From NCBI RefSeq assembly GCF_000282595.1, contig NZ_AKIZ01000002.1, positions 42,966-106,965 of the forward strand: 64,000 nucleotides of DNA, read 5' to 3'. This document shows, one piece after another, positions 1 to 8,174 of this stretch. Within the stretch, counting starts at the first letter, position 1. Each line of letters begins with the position of its first letter. Below the pieces are notes generated by a model that made no database searches, had not been told where the DNA came from, and saw nothing but the letters and a program-made list of their open reading frames with translations. The position numbers and the translations under genes are program-made. Source of the DNA: Phyllobacterium sp. YR531 (lineage in GTDB: Bacteria > Pseudomonadota > Alphaproteobacteria > Rhizobiales > Rhizobiaceae).

Positions 1-11
1 TGGTTGCGACT

Positions 12-42
12 TTGACAAAAGATTTGCATAGCGATGCTACTA
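12..42 (+). promoter_or_regulatory. Candidate sigma-70 type promoter upstream of glpX
   Basis: A perfect TTGACA at 12-17 is followed after 17 bases by TGCTAC at 35-40, a weak -10 match. This would start transcription shortly before glpX. It may instead lie in the tail of an upstream gene, since the window is cut here. The assignment is inference from sequence alone. Confidence 0.35.
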
Positions 43-44
43 AA

Positions 45-71
45 GCCGCATTGCTGATCTTGAAATGCGGC
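45..71 (+). other. Hairpin in the glpX leader
   Basis: GCCGCATT (45-52) and AATGCGGC (64-71) form a perfect 8-bp stem with an 11-nt loop. No T-run follows, so it does not look like an ordinary terminator. It could be the end of an upstream transcript or a leader structure in front of glpX, whose AGGA ribosome site lies 15 bases further on. Confidence 0.4.
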
Positions 72-96
72 CATCTCCACAAAAGCAGGAAAAACT

Positions 97-1086
97 ATGC
101 CGAAAACTTCTGACCAGACTGACGTAGGCCTTGACCGTATTTTGACCCTTGAGTTGGTTCGTGTGACCGAACGCGCTGCCGTAGCGGCTGCAAGGTTACG
201 TGGACGCGGGGATGAAATGGCTGCCGATCAGGCTGCAGTCGACGCGATGCGTCAGGAACTCAATCGTCTACCCATATCCGGAACCGTTGTGATTGGTGAA
301 GGAGAGCGTGACGAAGCGCCGATGCTCTATATTGGCGAAGAGGTTGGAACCCGCACCGGTCCTGAAGTTGATATCGCACTTGATCCACTGGAAGGCACGA
401 CCATTTGTGCCAAAAACCTGCCTAATTCCCTGGCCGTCATTGCAATCGCCGAAAAAGGCAATTTGCTGTATGCGCCAGATGTCTACATGGAAAAGATTGC
501 AGTAGGACCGGGTTACCCTGCCGGCATTATTAATCTTGATGCTCCTGCCATCGAAAATATCATGGCGGTGGCAAAGGCAAAGGGTGTGCCAGTCAGCGAA
601 ATCACTGCCTGTATTATGGATCGGCCGCGTCATGCGCGTCTCATCGAAGAAGTTCGCGCGACAGGCGCTTCCATTCGTTTGATCGGTGATGGTGACGTAG
701 CTGGTGTTATCCACACGACTGATCCGGATGAAACAGGAATCGATATTTATATTGGTATCGGTGGTGCTCCCGAGGGTGTGCTGGCCGCCGCAGCACTTCG
801 CTGTATTGGCGGACAGATGCAGGGCCGTCTCCAGCTCAACAGCGACGACAAGATCGCTCGTGCTGCCAAGATGGGCATCAGTGACCCCAAGAAAATCTAC
901 ACAATGGAAGAAATGGCAAAGGGCGATGTGCTTTTTGCTGCGACCGGAGTGACCGATGGCAACATGCTTTCCGGTGTAAAGTTTGCTCGCGATTATATTC
1001 AGACGCACACGGTGGTCATGCGTTCTCATTCGCAGACGGTCCGCGAAATCAAGGCCAAGCATCAGGATATGAGCAAGTTCCAATAA
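97..1086 (+). CDS. glpX: Class II fructose-1,6-bisphosphatase GlpX
   Basis: Hydrolyses fructose-1,6-bisphosphate to fructose-6-phosphate in gluconeogenesis, in the cytoplasm. The 329-residue length is normal for the GlpX family. The metal and phosphate binding signatures are visible: GEGERDEAPM at residues 67-76 and DPLEGT at 96-101, followed by the glycine-rich IGIGGAPEG segment near residue 220. The ATG start has an AGGA ribosome site at good spacing. recJ follows about 60 bases downstream on the same strand, so the two may be co-transcribed. In related Hyphomicrobiales glpX usually follows hom (homoserine dehydrogenase), which would lie just left of this window; that is expectation, not observation. 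Confidence 0.96.
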   Translation: MPKTSDQTDVGLDRILTLELVRVTERAAVAAARLRGRGDEMAADQAAVDAMRQELNRLPISGTVVIGEGERDEAPMLYIGEEVGTRTGPEVDIALDPLEGTTICAKNLPNSLAVIAIAEKGNLLYAPDVYMEKIAVGPGYPAGIINLDAPAIENIMAVAKAKGVPVSEITACIMDRPRHARLIEEVRATGASIRLIGDGDVAGVIHTTDPDETGIDIYIGIGGAPEGVLAAAALRCIGGQMQGRLQLNSDDKIARAAKMGISDPKKIYTMEEMAKGDVLFAATGVTDGNMLSGVKFARDYIQTHTVVMRSHSQTVREIKAKHQDMSKFQ

Positions 1087-1148
1087 TTGGCACTGGATTG
1101 GACTTTCGGGGCATTGCATTCCACCGCGGCGGGTGATTGAACGCTCAG

Positions 1149-2939
1149 ATGACATCTGAACGGCTTTTCCTCGGCGTTGGGCAATCGGCTACCGGCCTCA
1201 AATGGGTAGACCGGCTCGGTCAGCGCGAAGCCAATATCGCGCTGGCCATGGCACAAAACCATGGTTTTCCAGATATTGTAACGCGCGTGCTCGCGGGCAG
1301 GGGCGTCGGATTGGATGAAGCGGCGGCTTTTATGGAGCCGACGCTAAAAAGCCTCATGCCTGATCCTGCATCCCTTACGGATATGGTATCCGCCGCCACG
1401 CGTATCGCCAAAGCGATTATCACGCGCGAGAACGTGGCGATTTTCGGCGACTATGATGTGGATGGTGCCTGTTCGTCCGCTATTCTTTCGCGCTTTCTGA
1501 CGCACTACGGCATCACCAATCGGATATATATCCCGGATCGAATTTTCGAAGGCTATGGGCCAAATCCCACAGCAATGCAGGAACTGGCAGTAGAAGCCTC
1601 GTTAATTGTCACCGTAGACTGCGGAACAAACAGTGCTGCAGCAATCGACGCTGCCAAAGCTGCAGGTGCAGATGTGGTCGTTCTGGACCATCATCAAGTG
1701 GGGGGCGATCTGCCCGGTGCAGCGCATGCTATCGTGAACCCCAACCGCGAGGATGACTTGTCTGGTCAAGGTCACCTCTGCGCTGCGGGCGTGGTGTTTT
1801 TGACCTTGGTGCAAATATCGCGGGTGCTGCGAGAGGGGCAAGCAAAGCTTGATTTTCCCCCGCCAGACCTTCTTTCGCTGCTCGATTTGGTGGCGTTGGC
1901 AACGATTTGCGACGTCGTCCCGCTGAAGGACCTGAACCGGGCCTTTGTCGTAAAGGGCGTACTGGTAGCGCGCACCCAGCAGAACGCTGGCCTTGCCGCG
2001 CTGGCGAGAGTGTCACGGATTGGTGAACCGCTTAACGCGTTTCATTTCGCCTATATGATTGGACCACGTATCAATGCTGGCGGGCGTATCGGGGATGCAG
2101 GGCTTGGTGCGCGCCTTTTGACTCTGGATGATACTGACGAAGCTGCGCGTATCGCTCAAGAGCTGGATAGGCTCAATCAGGAGCGTCAGGCGATGGAGAC
2201 AATCATGTTGGAACAGGCCGAGGCAGAGGCGATGATTGAGCTTTCTTCTGCATCCGGCCCGGCGGTTCTTGTCACTGCCAGTGAGGATTGGCATCCTGGC
2301 ATTGTCGGTTTGATTGCAGCACGGCTAAAAGAACGGTCACGCCGCCCGGCATTTGCCATTGCATTTAATTTAAATGGTACCGGTAGCGGTTCTGGCCGTT
2401 CGATCAACGGCTTTGATCTTGGCAAGCTTGTCAGAGGTGCTGTCGAGCGCGGTCTGTTACTCAAGGGCGGCGGACATGCGATGGCAGCCGGTATCACAGT
2501 CGAACGTGGGAAAATGGGGGCTTTACGAGCTTTTTTTGAAGAACAGTCTGCTGAGATGGTTGGGCAGCTGCGTGAGAACGCCTCACTTGCCATTGATGGC
2601 GCCTTGAGCGCCGCCGGCGCGACCGTACCGCTCTATGACACTATGGAAAAAGCAGGTCCATTCGGATCGGGGCATCCACAACCGGTACTGGTCCTTCCTC
2701 ATCATCGGCTGATCGACGCACGATCCGTGGGCACCAGTCACGTCAAGGCGACTTTGGCGGGAGCGGATGGAAAGCGTATTAATGCCATTGCTTTTCGCGC
2801 TGTCGGCAGTGCACTTGGGGATTTCCTCTTCAATCAGGTAGGTCAATCCATTCACGTGGCAGGCAATCTCGCTCTTAACCATTGGAATGGCTCCACGACA
2901 ACACAGTTTCGCATTCTGGACGCCGCCAAAGCTGTCTGA
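1149..2939 (+). CDS. recJ: Single-stranded-DNA-specific exonuclease RecJ
   Basis: A 5'-3' exonuclease on single-stranded DNA, used in RecF-type recombination, mismatch repair and base excision repair. The protein of about 596 residues has the DHH phosphoesterase core: DYDVDG near residue 101 and DHH near 180, both Mn-binding motifs, then the DHHA1 part with GGGHAMAAG near 450, and a C-terminal OB-like region. The start is ambiguous. TTG at 1137 sits directly after a GGGTGA sequence, while ATG at 1149 is 12 bases from it. I chose the ATG because its product, MTSERLF, begins like a normal RecJ. It lies downstream of glpX on the same strand, and no terminator is seen between them. Confidence 0.95.
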   Translation: MTSERLFLGVGQSATGLKWVDRLGQREANIALAMAQNHGFPDIVTRVLAGRGVGLDEAAAFMEPTLKSLMPDPASLTDMVSAATRIAKAIITRENVAIFGDYDVDGACSSAILSRFLTHYGITNRIYIPDRIFEGYGPNPTAMQELAVEASLIVTVDCGTNSAAAIDAAKAAGADVVVLDHHQVGGDLPGAAHAIVNPNREDDLSGQGHLCAAGVVFLTLVQISRVLREGQAKLDFPPPDLLSLLDLVALATICDVVPLKDLNRAFVVKGVLVARTQQNAGLAALARVSRIGEPLNAFHFAYMIGPRINAGGRIGDAGLGARLLTLDDTDEAARIAQELDRLNQERQAMETIMLEQAEAEAMIELSSASGPAVLVTASEDWHPGIVGLIAARLKERSRRPAFAIAFNLNGTGSGSGRSINGFDLGKLVRGAVERGLLLKGGGHAMAAGITVERGKMGALRAFFEEQSAEMVGQLRENASLAIDGALSAAGATVPLYDTMEKAGPFGSGHPQPVLVLPHHRLIDARSVGTSHVKATLAGADGKRINAIAFRAVGSALGDFLFNQVGQSIHVAGNLALNHWNGSTTTQFRILDAAKAV

Positions 2940-3008
2940 GTAACCGCGCCACTTGCATTTTTCTTCAAGATATGTTCTCTTTTTGTTCTGAATTGAGAGC
3001 AAATAATA

Positions 3009-4253
3009 ATGCGCAAACCTGTCTATGCCGAAAAGCTTTATCTGGATTTTGACAGCTTTTTCGCCAGCGCGGAACAGCAATTGATTCCGGCCTTGCAGGG
3101 CAGGCCGGTAGCGGTGGTGCCATTGGATTCGCCACATACAAGCGTAATTGCCGCTAGTCGACAGGCGAAGCCTTTTGGTATCAAAACAGGCACATCCGTC
3201 CGAGATGCTCGGGAAAAGTGCCCCGATATTGTGTTTATCGCGGCAAGGCCCGATGTCTACGTAAAGCTTCACAATCGTATTCTGGAAACGATTGAACGGT
3301 GCGTGCCTATTGCGGCTGTCCGTTCAATCGATGAAGTGGCCTGTCATTTGCTGGAATCTGAAGCAAGGCAAGCGCAGGCATTGGCGATACGTATCAAGCG
3401 CGTATTACGCGATGAGATTGGTCCCATTCTGACATGTTCCATCGGAATCTCGTTCAACGAGCTCCTGGCCAAGATTGCTGCTGAAATGGACAAGCCGGAT
3501 GGTTTTGTCCTGCTTGATCACTCCGATCTGCCGGGAAAGCTGACAGGTTTGGAATTACGCGATCTTCCCGGCATTTCCAAAGGTATGGAGAGCCGGTTGG
3601 AGCAGTCGGGAATCACAGACATTAAAGGCTTGTGGAGTCTTGCACCCAAACATGCTCGTGCCATTTGGAACAGCGTTGAGGGCGAACGATTTGTTTCAGC
3701 CTTGCATGGTTATGCTGTCGAAAAACCCGACACCGTGAAGCGTATGTTTGGGCATGGCCGTAACCTGCCACCAGATTGGCGGGCGCCGGAAAAAGTACTT
3801 CAATGTGCGAGATTATTAACCCTGAGCGCTGCACGGCGCTTACGCCGGTCGCACTATCGAGCTGCCGCCATGAGTTATACGGTCGGCGTTCGGAGGGACA
3901 GCCGGGTAACGCTGGAAGGGGAATTCCGACCTGCACGCGACGATCGTAGTTTTCTCGACTGCCTGAGTGCTTTACATCGCAAAATGGTCGAGGCGGGCGA
4001 AATGCGCAATATAAGCTCGGTGACCGTGGTTTTGCATAATCTTTCGGCGGAAGAAGAAGATGGGAAAGACTTGTTCGATACAGGTGAGAGTGTCAAACAA
4101 CGCGTCCAGTGGGAAAGCGTCTCCGATGTCATAGACAAGATCCGAGTCCGCCACGGATCGAAGGCGCTTAATCTGGGCCCCGCACAGGGCCCAGGTGATT
4201 ATATCGGCTCGAAAATTGCATTTGGACGCATTCCCGAGCCTGAAGATTTTTAG
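3009..4253 (+). CDS. Y-family translesion DNA polymerase (DinB/Pol IV-like)
   Basis: A low-fidelity polymerase that copies past damaged template bases. Catalytic acidic residues are present: D13 and D15 in LDFDSFF, and D108/E109 in the SIDE motif. After the palm come helix-hairpin-helix sequences (LRDLPGISKGMESRLEQSGI, about residues 181-200) and a little-finger domain. At 414 residues it is longer than E. coli Pol IV (351) and has a C-terminal tail ending SKIAFGRIPEPEDF. No QLxLF-type clamp-binding motif is obvious at the C-terminus. It belongs to the IMS/DinB superfamily, but which paralogue of the several in Hyphomicrobiales cannot be settled here, so no gene symbol is given. It stands alone between recJ and a convergent oxidoreductase gene. 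No clear LexA box was seen upstream. Confidence 0.9.
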   Translation: MRKPVYAEKLYLDFDSFFASAEQQLIPALQGRPVAVVPLDSPHTSVIAASRQAKPFGIKTGTSVRDAREKCPDIVFIAARPDVYVKLHNRILETIERCVPIAAVRSIDEVACHLLESEARQAQALAIRIKRVLRDEIGPILTCSIGISFNELLAKIAAEMDKPDGFVLLDHSDLPGKLTGLELRDLPGISKGMESRLEQSGITDIKGLWSLAPKHARAIWNSVEGERFVSALHGYAVEKPDTVKRMFGHGRNLPPDWRAPEKVLQCARLLTLSAARRLRRSHYRAAAMSYTVGVRRDSRVTLEGEFRPARDDRSFLDCLSALHRKMVEAGEMRNISSVTVVLHNLSAEEEDGKDLFDTGESVKQRVQWESVSDVIDKIRVRHGSKALNLGPAQGPGDYIGSKIAFGRIPEPEDF

Positions 4254-4271
4254 AAAAGGGCCCCGAGGAAA

Positions 4272-4913
4272 TCAGTAGGCTGCAGTAAAGCGTTGCTGCT
4301 TGTGCTTTGGATTGTGGGCTTCGTCGATAATCGCGACGGCAAGATCACTGGCGCTGATTGCGCTCTTGCCTTCAGCATCAAACACAGGGTTTTCCTTGCC
4401 AAGACGGTACTTTCCGGTACGTGGACCCGGCGCAAGGTTAAACGGCGGTGAAACAAAGCTCCAATCGATAGCCGTTTCAGCGCGCAGATCAGTCAGCGCC
4501 TGTCTGGCACCCAAAGCGCCTTCCTTATATTCTGCGGGAAAATGTGCGCCATCAACGAACTGAGTTCCATCTTCTGCATATAGGCTTCCCGCACCGCCGA
4601 TAACAATCAAACGCTTCACCCCAGCTGTTTTGGTTGCCTCAGTGATCGATTTGCTGGCTTTGATATGAACAGCCTGAATATCTGGCTCTGCCCATCCGGG
4701 GTTATAGGCGGAAATTACAACATCGTGGCCCTTAAGCTGTTCTGACAAGGCCGCAGTATCCAAAGCATCTGCTTCCACCGCTGTTACTCCACCCAGTTTT
4801 TCAACTTTTGCCGGATTGCGCACCAAGGCAGTAACGCTATCCCCGCGGGCAGCGGCTTCTTTCAGTATTTCCTTGCCGACGAAACCGGTGGCACCGATCA
4901 ATGCAATTTTCAT
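4272..4913 (-). CDS. NAD(P)-binding oxidoreductase (NmrA/SDR-like, atypical)
   Basis: A Rossmann-fold protein of 213 residues starting MKIALIGATGFVGKE, which contains the GATGFVG dinucleotide-binding loop. A second conserved stretch, VIGGAGSLYAEDG, occurs in YwnB/YesF-type NAD(P)H-binding proteins. The substrate is not known. The chosen start is the second of two adjacent ATG codons, six bases after AAGGAG; the first ATG is only three bases away from it. The gene is transcribed away from an HxlR-family regulator, which is very likely its repressor. Stress-responsive quinone or electrophile reduction is a common role for such pairs, but that is inference. Confidence 0.85.
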   Translation of the reverse strand: MKIALIGATGFVGKEILKEAAARGDSVTALVRNPAKVEKLGGVTAVEADALDTAALSEQLKGHDVVISAYNPGWAEPDIQAVHIKASKSITEATKTAGVKRLIVIGGAGSLYAEDGTQFVDGAHFPAEYKEGALGARQALTDLRAETAIDWSFVSPPFNLAPGPRTGKYRLGKENPVFDAEGKSAISASDLAVAIIDEAHNPKHKQQRFTAAY

Positions 4914-4965
4914 CATATGCTCCTTGATGCAGGTACGCATCGTTTTCTGGTTACTAACGATAACT

Positions 4966-4978
4966 ATCTATGATAGAT
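4966..4978. promoter_or_regulatory. Palindromic operator candidate between oxidoreductase and HxlR genes
   Basis: ATCTAT (4966-4971), one central G, then ATAGAT (4973-4978) is a perfect inverted repeat. It lies in the divergent intergenic region, where an HxlR dimer would be expected to bind and control both genes. Binding is inferred from position and symmetry only. Confidence 0.5.
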
Positions 4979-5053
4979 GCGTTGAACTGAAAAGAACGCA
5001 CTTTTTCCGTTTCAGGGCACACCAGAGTAACCGCCCTAACCATGGTGATGACA

Positions 5054-5470
5054 ATGAGCATACACGCAAATGCCAGTAGCAATGTGCCATTGCTGGAATC
5101 CATGCCCGCAATGAGGGCAGAAGGCGGTGACCTATGTCCTATGCGGGAAGTTCTCGACCTTGTGGGCGATTCATGGAGCATGCTCACAATCATCAATCTG
5201 CAGTCTGGACCACGACGCTTCAACGTACTACGGCGAATGATTCAGGGCATTTCGCAGCGCATGTTAACGGTAACTCTTCGTTCGCTTGAACGCGATGGAC
5301 TGGTTCTGCGCACTGTCAAGCCGACTTCACCTCCCGAGGTCACATATGCGCTCACCGAGATTGGTCATTCTATTGCGGTTCCAGTGGGGGCTTTGGGGGA
5401 ATGGGCAGTGACAAATCGTGATCATCTGCGCAGTGCCCGCGCAGCATTTGATTCTACAAAGATAGAATAA
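5054..5470 (+). CDS. HxlR-family winged-helix transcriptional regulator
   Basis: A small DNA-binding protein with the HxlR fold. The characteristic CPMREVLDLVGDSWSMLTI region begins with the conserved cysteine often used for redox or electrophile sensing, followed by the recognition region LRRMIQGISQRMLTVTLRSL and the wing around the EVTYALTEIG segment. Four in-frame starts (5042, 5045, 5048, 5054) are possible. The last is preferred because GGTGA lies five bases before it, but evidence is weak. It diverges from an NAD(P)-binding oxidoreductase, and the two flank a palindrome. Regulation of that gene and itself, probably released by thiol modification, is inference. Confidence 0.88.
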   Translation: MSIHANASSNVPLLESMPAMRAEGGDLCPMREVLDLVGDSWSMLTIINLQSGPRRFNVLRRMIQGISQRMLTVTLRSLERDGLVLRTVKPTSPPEVTYALTEIGHSIAVPVGALGEWAVTNRDHLRSARAAFDSTKIE

Positions 5471-5532
5471 GGGAACTGTCCCAACTGCCTCGCGTTCCTT
5501 CAGTTCAAGCAATGTTTGAAGGGAGAAATGCG

Positions 5533-5721
5533 ATGCCAGCCAAATCTCAAGCGCAGCAAAAAGCTGCGGGAGCTGCTCTTTCCGCAAAACGCGGCGACAC
5601 GAAGAAGAGTGAACTGAAGGGCGCGTCGAAGAGTATGTACGAGTCGATGAATGAGAAGCAGCTCGAAGAGTTTGCAGAAACTGATCGCAAAAACTTACCG
5701 AAGAAAAAGACAAAGAGCTGA
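5533..5721 (+). CDS. DUF3008-type small basic protein
   Basis: A 62-residue, highly charged protein beginning MPAKSQAQQKAAGAALSAKR, which matches the conserved start of the DUF3008 family found in many proteobacteria. The sequence ends in a lysine-rich KKKTKS tail. The function of the family is unknown to me. The ATG at 5533 is chosen over an upstream in-frame ATG because the family begins MPAKS and GGGAGA lies upstream at suitable spacing. It stands between the HxlR gene and the convergent extensin-like gene. Confidence 0.8.
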   Translation: MPAKSQAQQKAAGAALSAKRGDTKKSELKGASKSMYESMNEKQLEEFAETDRKNLPKKKTKS

Positions 5722-5738
5722 TTTTTCGGCGCGCGCTG

Positions 5739-6731
5739 TCACTGACAGATGCGCGCCTCACAGCTTTTGCCATGGCATCCGAGGTCAAGATGCAGATTGC
5801 CCTGATGTGCCGCATCTCCATCCGGCCCGATAACTGTCATAAATCGCTCACAGCTCGCTTTGTGCAGTGACGACCAGAATGCCTGCTCTTCAGGTTTTCC
5901 TTTCCAACCAGAGCCAAGCTCTGTCGTTTTTCCATTCTTGAATTTGAACGAAACGATATCAAGCGCATTGGCAAAAGCGTGTTCGGATACACGGCCTTTA
6001 TGGCCGTTATTGACTTTTCGGCACTGATAGTCGGAGCCAGTTGTTATGCTTTCAATCTCGGCACCGAAGTTCTTTTTCGCTTCCTTTTGGATCTCTATCA
6101 CCCAGTTTGCCAGCGATCCCGCCATCGCGCAGTTGGTTGTGATAGGTGCGGCCAACTTTACCGGATTATCCTTGCCTATCGCGGTAATTTTTAATGGCGA
6201 ACGTTCTCCGCATGTTCCTTCCGATAGTGGCGGCACCAATTCACCCTGTACTTCGCCATTCATAATAGCGGGGCAGGCGTTCTGATACACCCGGTCCGGC
6301 GACGTGGCAGGGTCTGACTTTTCAGCCGGTTCGTCACGCTCCGGTTTTTCTTCACTCTGCTGATCTGGTTTGGGTCCCAGTTGCTCTGTCTTTGGCTGTT
6401 CGACGGGCTTTTCCGCAGGCTTGATGTCAGGAACGGGTTCCGCCGGTTTCTGATCAGGTACAGGTGTTTCCTGTGGATCCGCTTTCTGCATCTCTTCCGC
6501 TGGTTTCTCTTCAGGCTTTGGAGCCTCCGTAGCAGCTGCAGCACGTGGATTCTCCGATGGGACCGGCGGAATGACGGGTAAAGGGGGGGTGGCTGTTCTG
6601 CTTTGGTGACCACGCCTGTGACGGGCATCTGCACCGTCCACCGAATTAACGAGCGCCAGACTTGAAATAGATGCGGTAAGGGATAGGAGGACGAATAGAT
6701 TGAAACGCGACGGACGCGAGAATAGGGTCAT
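5739..6731 (-). CDS. Extensin-like secreted protein
   Basis: A 330-residue exported protein with three parts. There is an N-terminal signal-like segment (about residues 10-33), a proline/glutamate/lysine-rich low-complexity linker (about 45-145) that probably spans the periplasm or cell wall, and a C-terminal extensin-like domain. That domain is recognised from CGERSPLKITAIG, the TTNCAMAGSLANW segment, GRVSEHAFANALDI and GNLHLDLGCHG. The histidines in SEHAFANALDI and HLDLG, with their aspartates, resemble the metal site of the peptidase M15/DacB-like fold to which this domain is related, so a cell-wall peptidase role is possible but not shown. It converges with the DUF3008-type gene. Confidence 0.82.
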   Translation of the reverse strand: MTLFSRPSRFNLFVLLSLTASISSLALVNSVDGADARHRRGHQSRTATPPLPVIPPVPSENPRAAAATEAPKPEEKPAEEMQKADPQETPVPDQKPAEPVPDIKPAEKPVEQPKTEQLGPKPDQQSEEKPERDEPAEKSDPATSPDRVYQNACPAIMNGEVQGELVPPLSEGTCGERSPLKITAIGKDNPVKLAAPITTNCAMAGSLANWVIEIQKEAKKNFGAEIESITTGSDYQCRKVNNGHKGRVSEHAFANALDIVSFKFKNGKTTELGSGWKGKPEEQAFWSSLHKASCERFMTVIGPDGDAAHQGNLHLDLGCHGKSCEARICQ

Positions 6732-6826
6732 TATCGGCTCTACTCCTGTTTGAGCGTATACCCTAACGTGCGAAGCCTGACATCGGTTTCAATTTATGTG
6801 AGCCGTTGAAACATCAGCTGCACAGT

Positions 6827-7174
6827 TCAATCAGCTTCCCACATCAAAATTTCATATGGAGAACGCGACTCGTGCCCGTAAGTAGTTACTACCGCTGGTG
6901 TTAGACGTCCCTTCTTGGACAGGGGCCCAATTACCTCTTTTAGATCTTTCCACGACATCGTGTTCTCGGCTCTAAAGTATGCGCAAGTAGCGCCCGTTGA
7001 TTGAATCTGTTGAATAACGCTTGATATGTTTGCAGCAGACTGTTGATTGAAAAAAAGATGCCCATCTGTCTTTGCGGTAATGTATATAGGCGGTTTGGTT
7101 TTATCGCAGGCCGCCCATGAAAGAGATGGCGATAGAAAAAACAATAAAGATAAAACAAAGAATTCTGATGACAT
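6827..7174 (-). CDS. Unknown small exported protein
   Basis: A 115-residue protein with a clear signal peptide: a hydrophobic stretch at residues 5-17 and a likely cut after SLSWA. The mature part has two cysteines, about 40 residues apart, that could form a disulfide. The pattern YITAKTDGHLFFN followed by a helix and a short strand vaguely recalls the periplasmic domain of ExbD/TolR, but there is no membrane anchor and I would not name it. It lies alone between the extensin-like gene and rpsD, and its base composition is more AT-rich than its neighbours. That could mean recent acquisition or fast evolution. Confidence 0.6.
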   Translation of the reverse strand: MSSEFFVLSLLFFLSPSLSWAACDKTKPPIYITAKTDGHLFFNQQSAANISSVIQQIQSTGATCAYFRAENTMSWKDLKEVIGPLSKKGRLTPAVVTTYGHESRSPYEILMWEAD

Positions 7175-7273
7175 TGAAAATCCCGTATAAAATTGGTTAG
7201 CAAAAATTCATTGATAGCTGCGAATACATAACTGCACAATTTGAGTTAGGGTCTGCTGAAAAGTCAACCGCGC

Positions 7274-7302
7274 TTGACATCGCGCAACCTTCACACTAGA
7301 AG
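7274..7302 (+). promoter_or_regulatory. Probable rpsD promoter
   Basis: TTGACA at 7274-7279 and TAGAAG at 7297-7302 are separated by 17 bases. The -35 box is perfect and the -10 box is moderate, a pattern typical of strong alphaproteobacterial housekeeping promoters. It would give an rpsD leader of about 170 nucleotides. Confidence 0.6.
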
Positions 7303-7310
7303 CCACAACA

Positions 7311-7340
7311 ACGCAGGGCCTAACAGCTCTGCGTTTCATT
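7311..7340 (+). terminator. Terminator-like hairpin in the rpsD leader
   Basis: ACGCAGGGC (7311-7319) pairs with GCTCTGCGT (7326-7334) with one G-U pair, around a 6-nt loop, and is followed by TTCATTTG. It falls only about ten bases after the predicted rpsD transcription start. It may be an attenuator, an mRNA-stabilising 5' hairpin, or the end of something else. Confidence 0.5.
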
Positions 7341-7476
7341 TGACGTGTCCCGTGAGTGATCTCGCAAAGCGTGCGTGGGTCGTTCTGTCAGTCTTCGAAA
7401 ACGGAAGGCAGAGGAGGGCGCGTTTCCTTGAGCCAGGGTGTTAAGCCTTGGTTTGGTTTTGTTGAAAGGAAATGCG

Positions 7477-8094
7477 ATGAGCAAGCGCGAATCGTCCAAG
7501 TATAAAATTGATCGCCGTCTTGGCGAGAACATCTGGGGTCGTCCTAAGTCCCCTGTAAACCGCCGTGAATATGGCCCAGGCCAACACGGTCAGCGCCGCA
7601 AGAGCAAGCTGTCTGACTTCGGTGTTCAGCTACGTGCAAAGCAGAAGCTCAAGGGCTTCTATGGCGACATTTCGGAGAAGCAGTTCCGCAAGACCTATGA
7701 AGAAGCATCACGTCGCAAGGGCGATACTGGTGAACAGCTCATTGGTCTTCTGGAGTCGCGTCTGGATGCGATCGTGTACCGCGCAAAGTTCGTTCCAACG
7801 ATCTTCGCAGCGCGTCAGTTCGTCAACCATGGCCACGTGAATGTAAACGGTCGTCGCACCAACATTCAGTCTTACATCTGCAAGGCTGGCGACGTGATCG
7901 AAGTTCGCGAAAAGTCAAAGCAGCTCGTGATTGTTCTGGAAGCCGTTCAGCTTGCTGAGCGCGATGTTCCTGAATACATCGAAGTTGACCACACCAAGAT
8001 GGTTGCCAAGTACAACCGCGTTCCGGCCTTCTCGGATGTGCCATACGCTGTACAGATGGAACCAAATCTGGTCGTCGAATTCTACTCGCGTTAA
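7477..8094 (+). CDS. rpsD: 30S ribosomal protein S4
   Basis: Primary 16S rRNA-binding protein that nucleates assembly of the small-subunit body and contributes to decoding fidelity. In enterics S4 also represses translation of its own operon. The 205-residue product begins [20 protein letters not shown] and carries the S4 RNA-binding domain around residues 94-155 ([14 protein letters not shown], then [13 protein letters not shown]). The ATG lies about seven bases after GAAAGGA. An in-frame upstream ATG at 7438 would only add an uncharged leader and is rejected. The gene is monocistronic, with its own promoter and a strong terminator, as usual in alphaproteobacteria where rpsD is not in the alpha operon. 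Confidence 0.98.
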   Translation: MSKRESSKYKIDRRLGENIWGRPKSPVNRREYGPGQHGQRRKSKLSDFGVQLRAKQKLKGFYGDISEKQFRKTYEEASRRKGDTGEQLIGLLESRLDAIVYRAKFVPTIFAARQFVNHGHVNVNGRRTNIQSYICKAGDVIEVREKSKQLVIVLEAVQLAERDVPEYIEVDHTKMVAKYNRVPAFSDVPYAVQMEPNLVVEFYSR

Positions 8095-8112
8095 TCGGGT
8101 ATTGAAGTTCTT

Positions 8113-8149
8113 GAAAAAGCCGCCTGGAGCAATCCTGGCGGCTTTTTTG
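8113..8149 (+). terminator. Intrinsic terminator after rpsD
   Basis: AAAAGCCGCC and GGCGGCTTTT frame a 12-nt loop and run into TTTTTTG, a classic rho-independent terminator. It ends about 25 bases before the glutaminase start. Confidence 0.9.
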
Positions 8150-8174
8150 TTGCAGGATCAAAGAGGAAGCGGGA

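Noticed and set aside
268..1155. 295-codon leftward reading frame opposite glpX
   Set aside because: It mirrors a conserved gene with clear GlpX motifs, has no ribosome site and no recognisable domain. It is a shadow frame.
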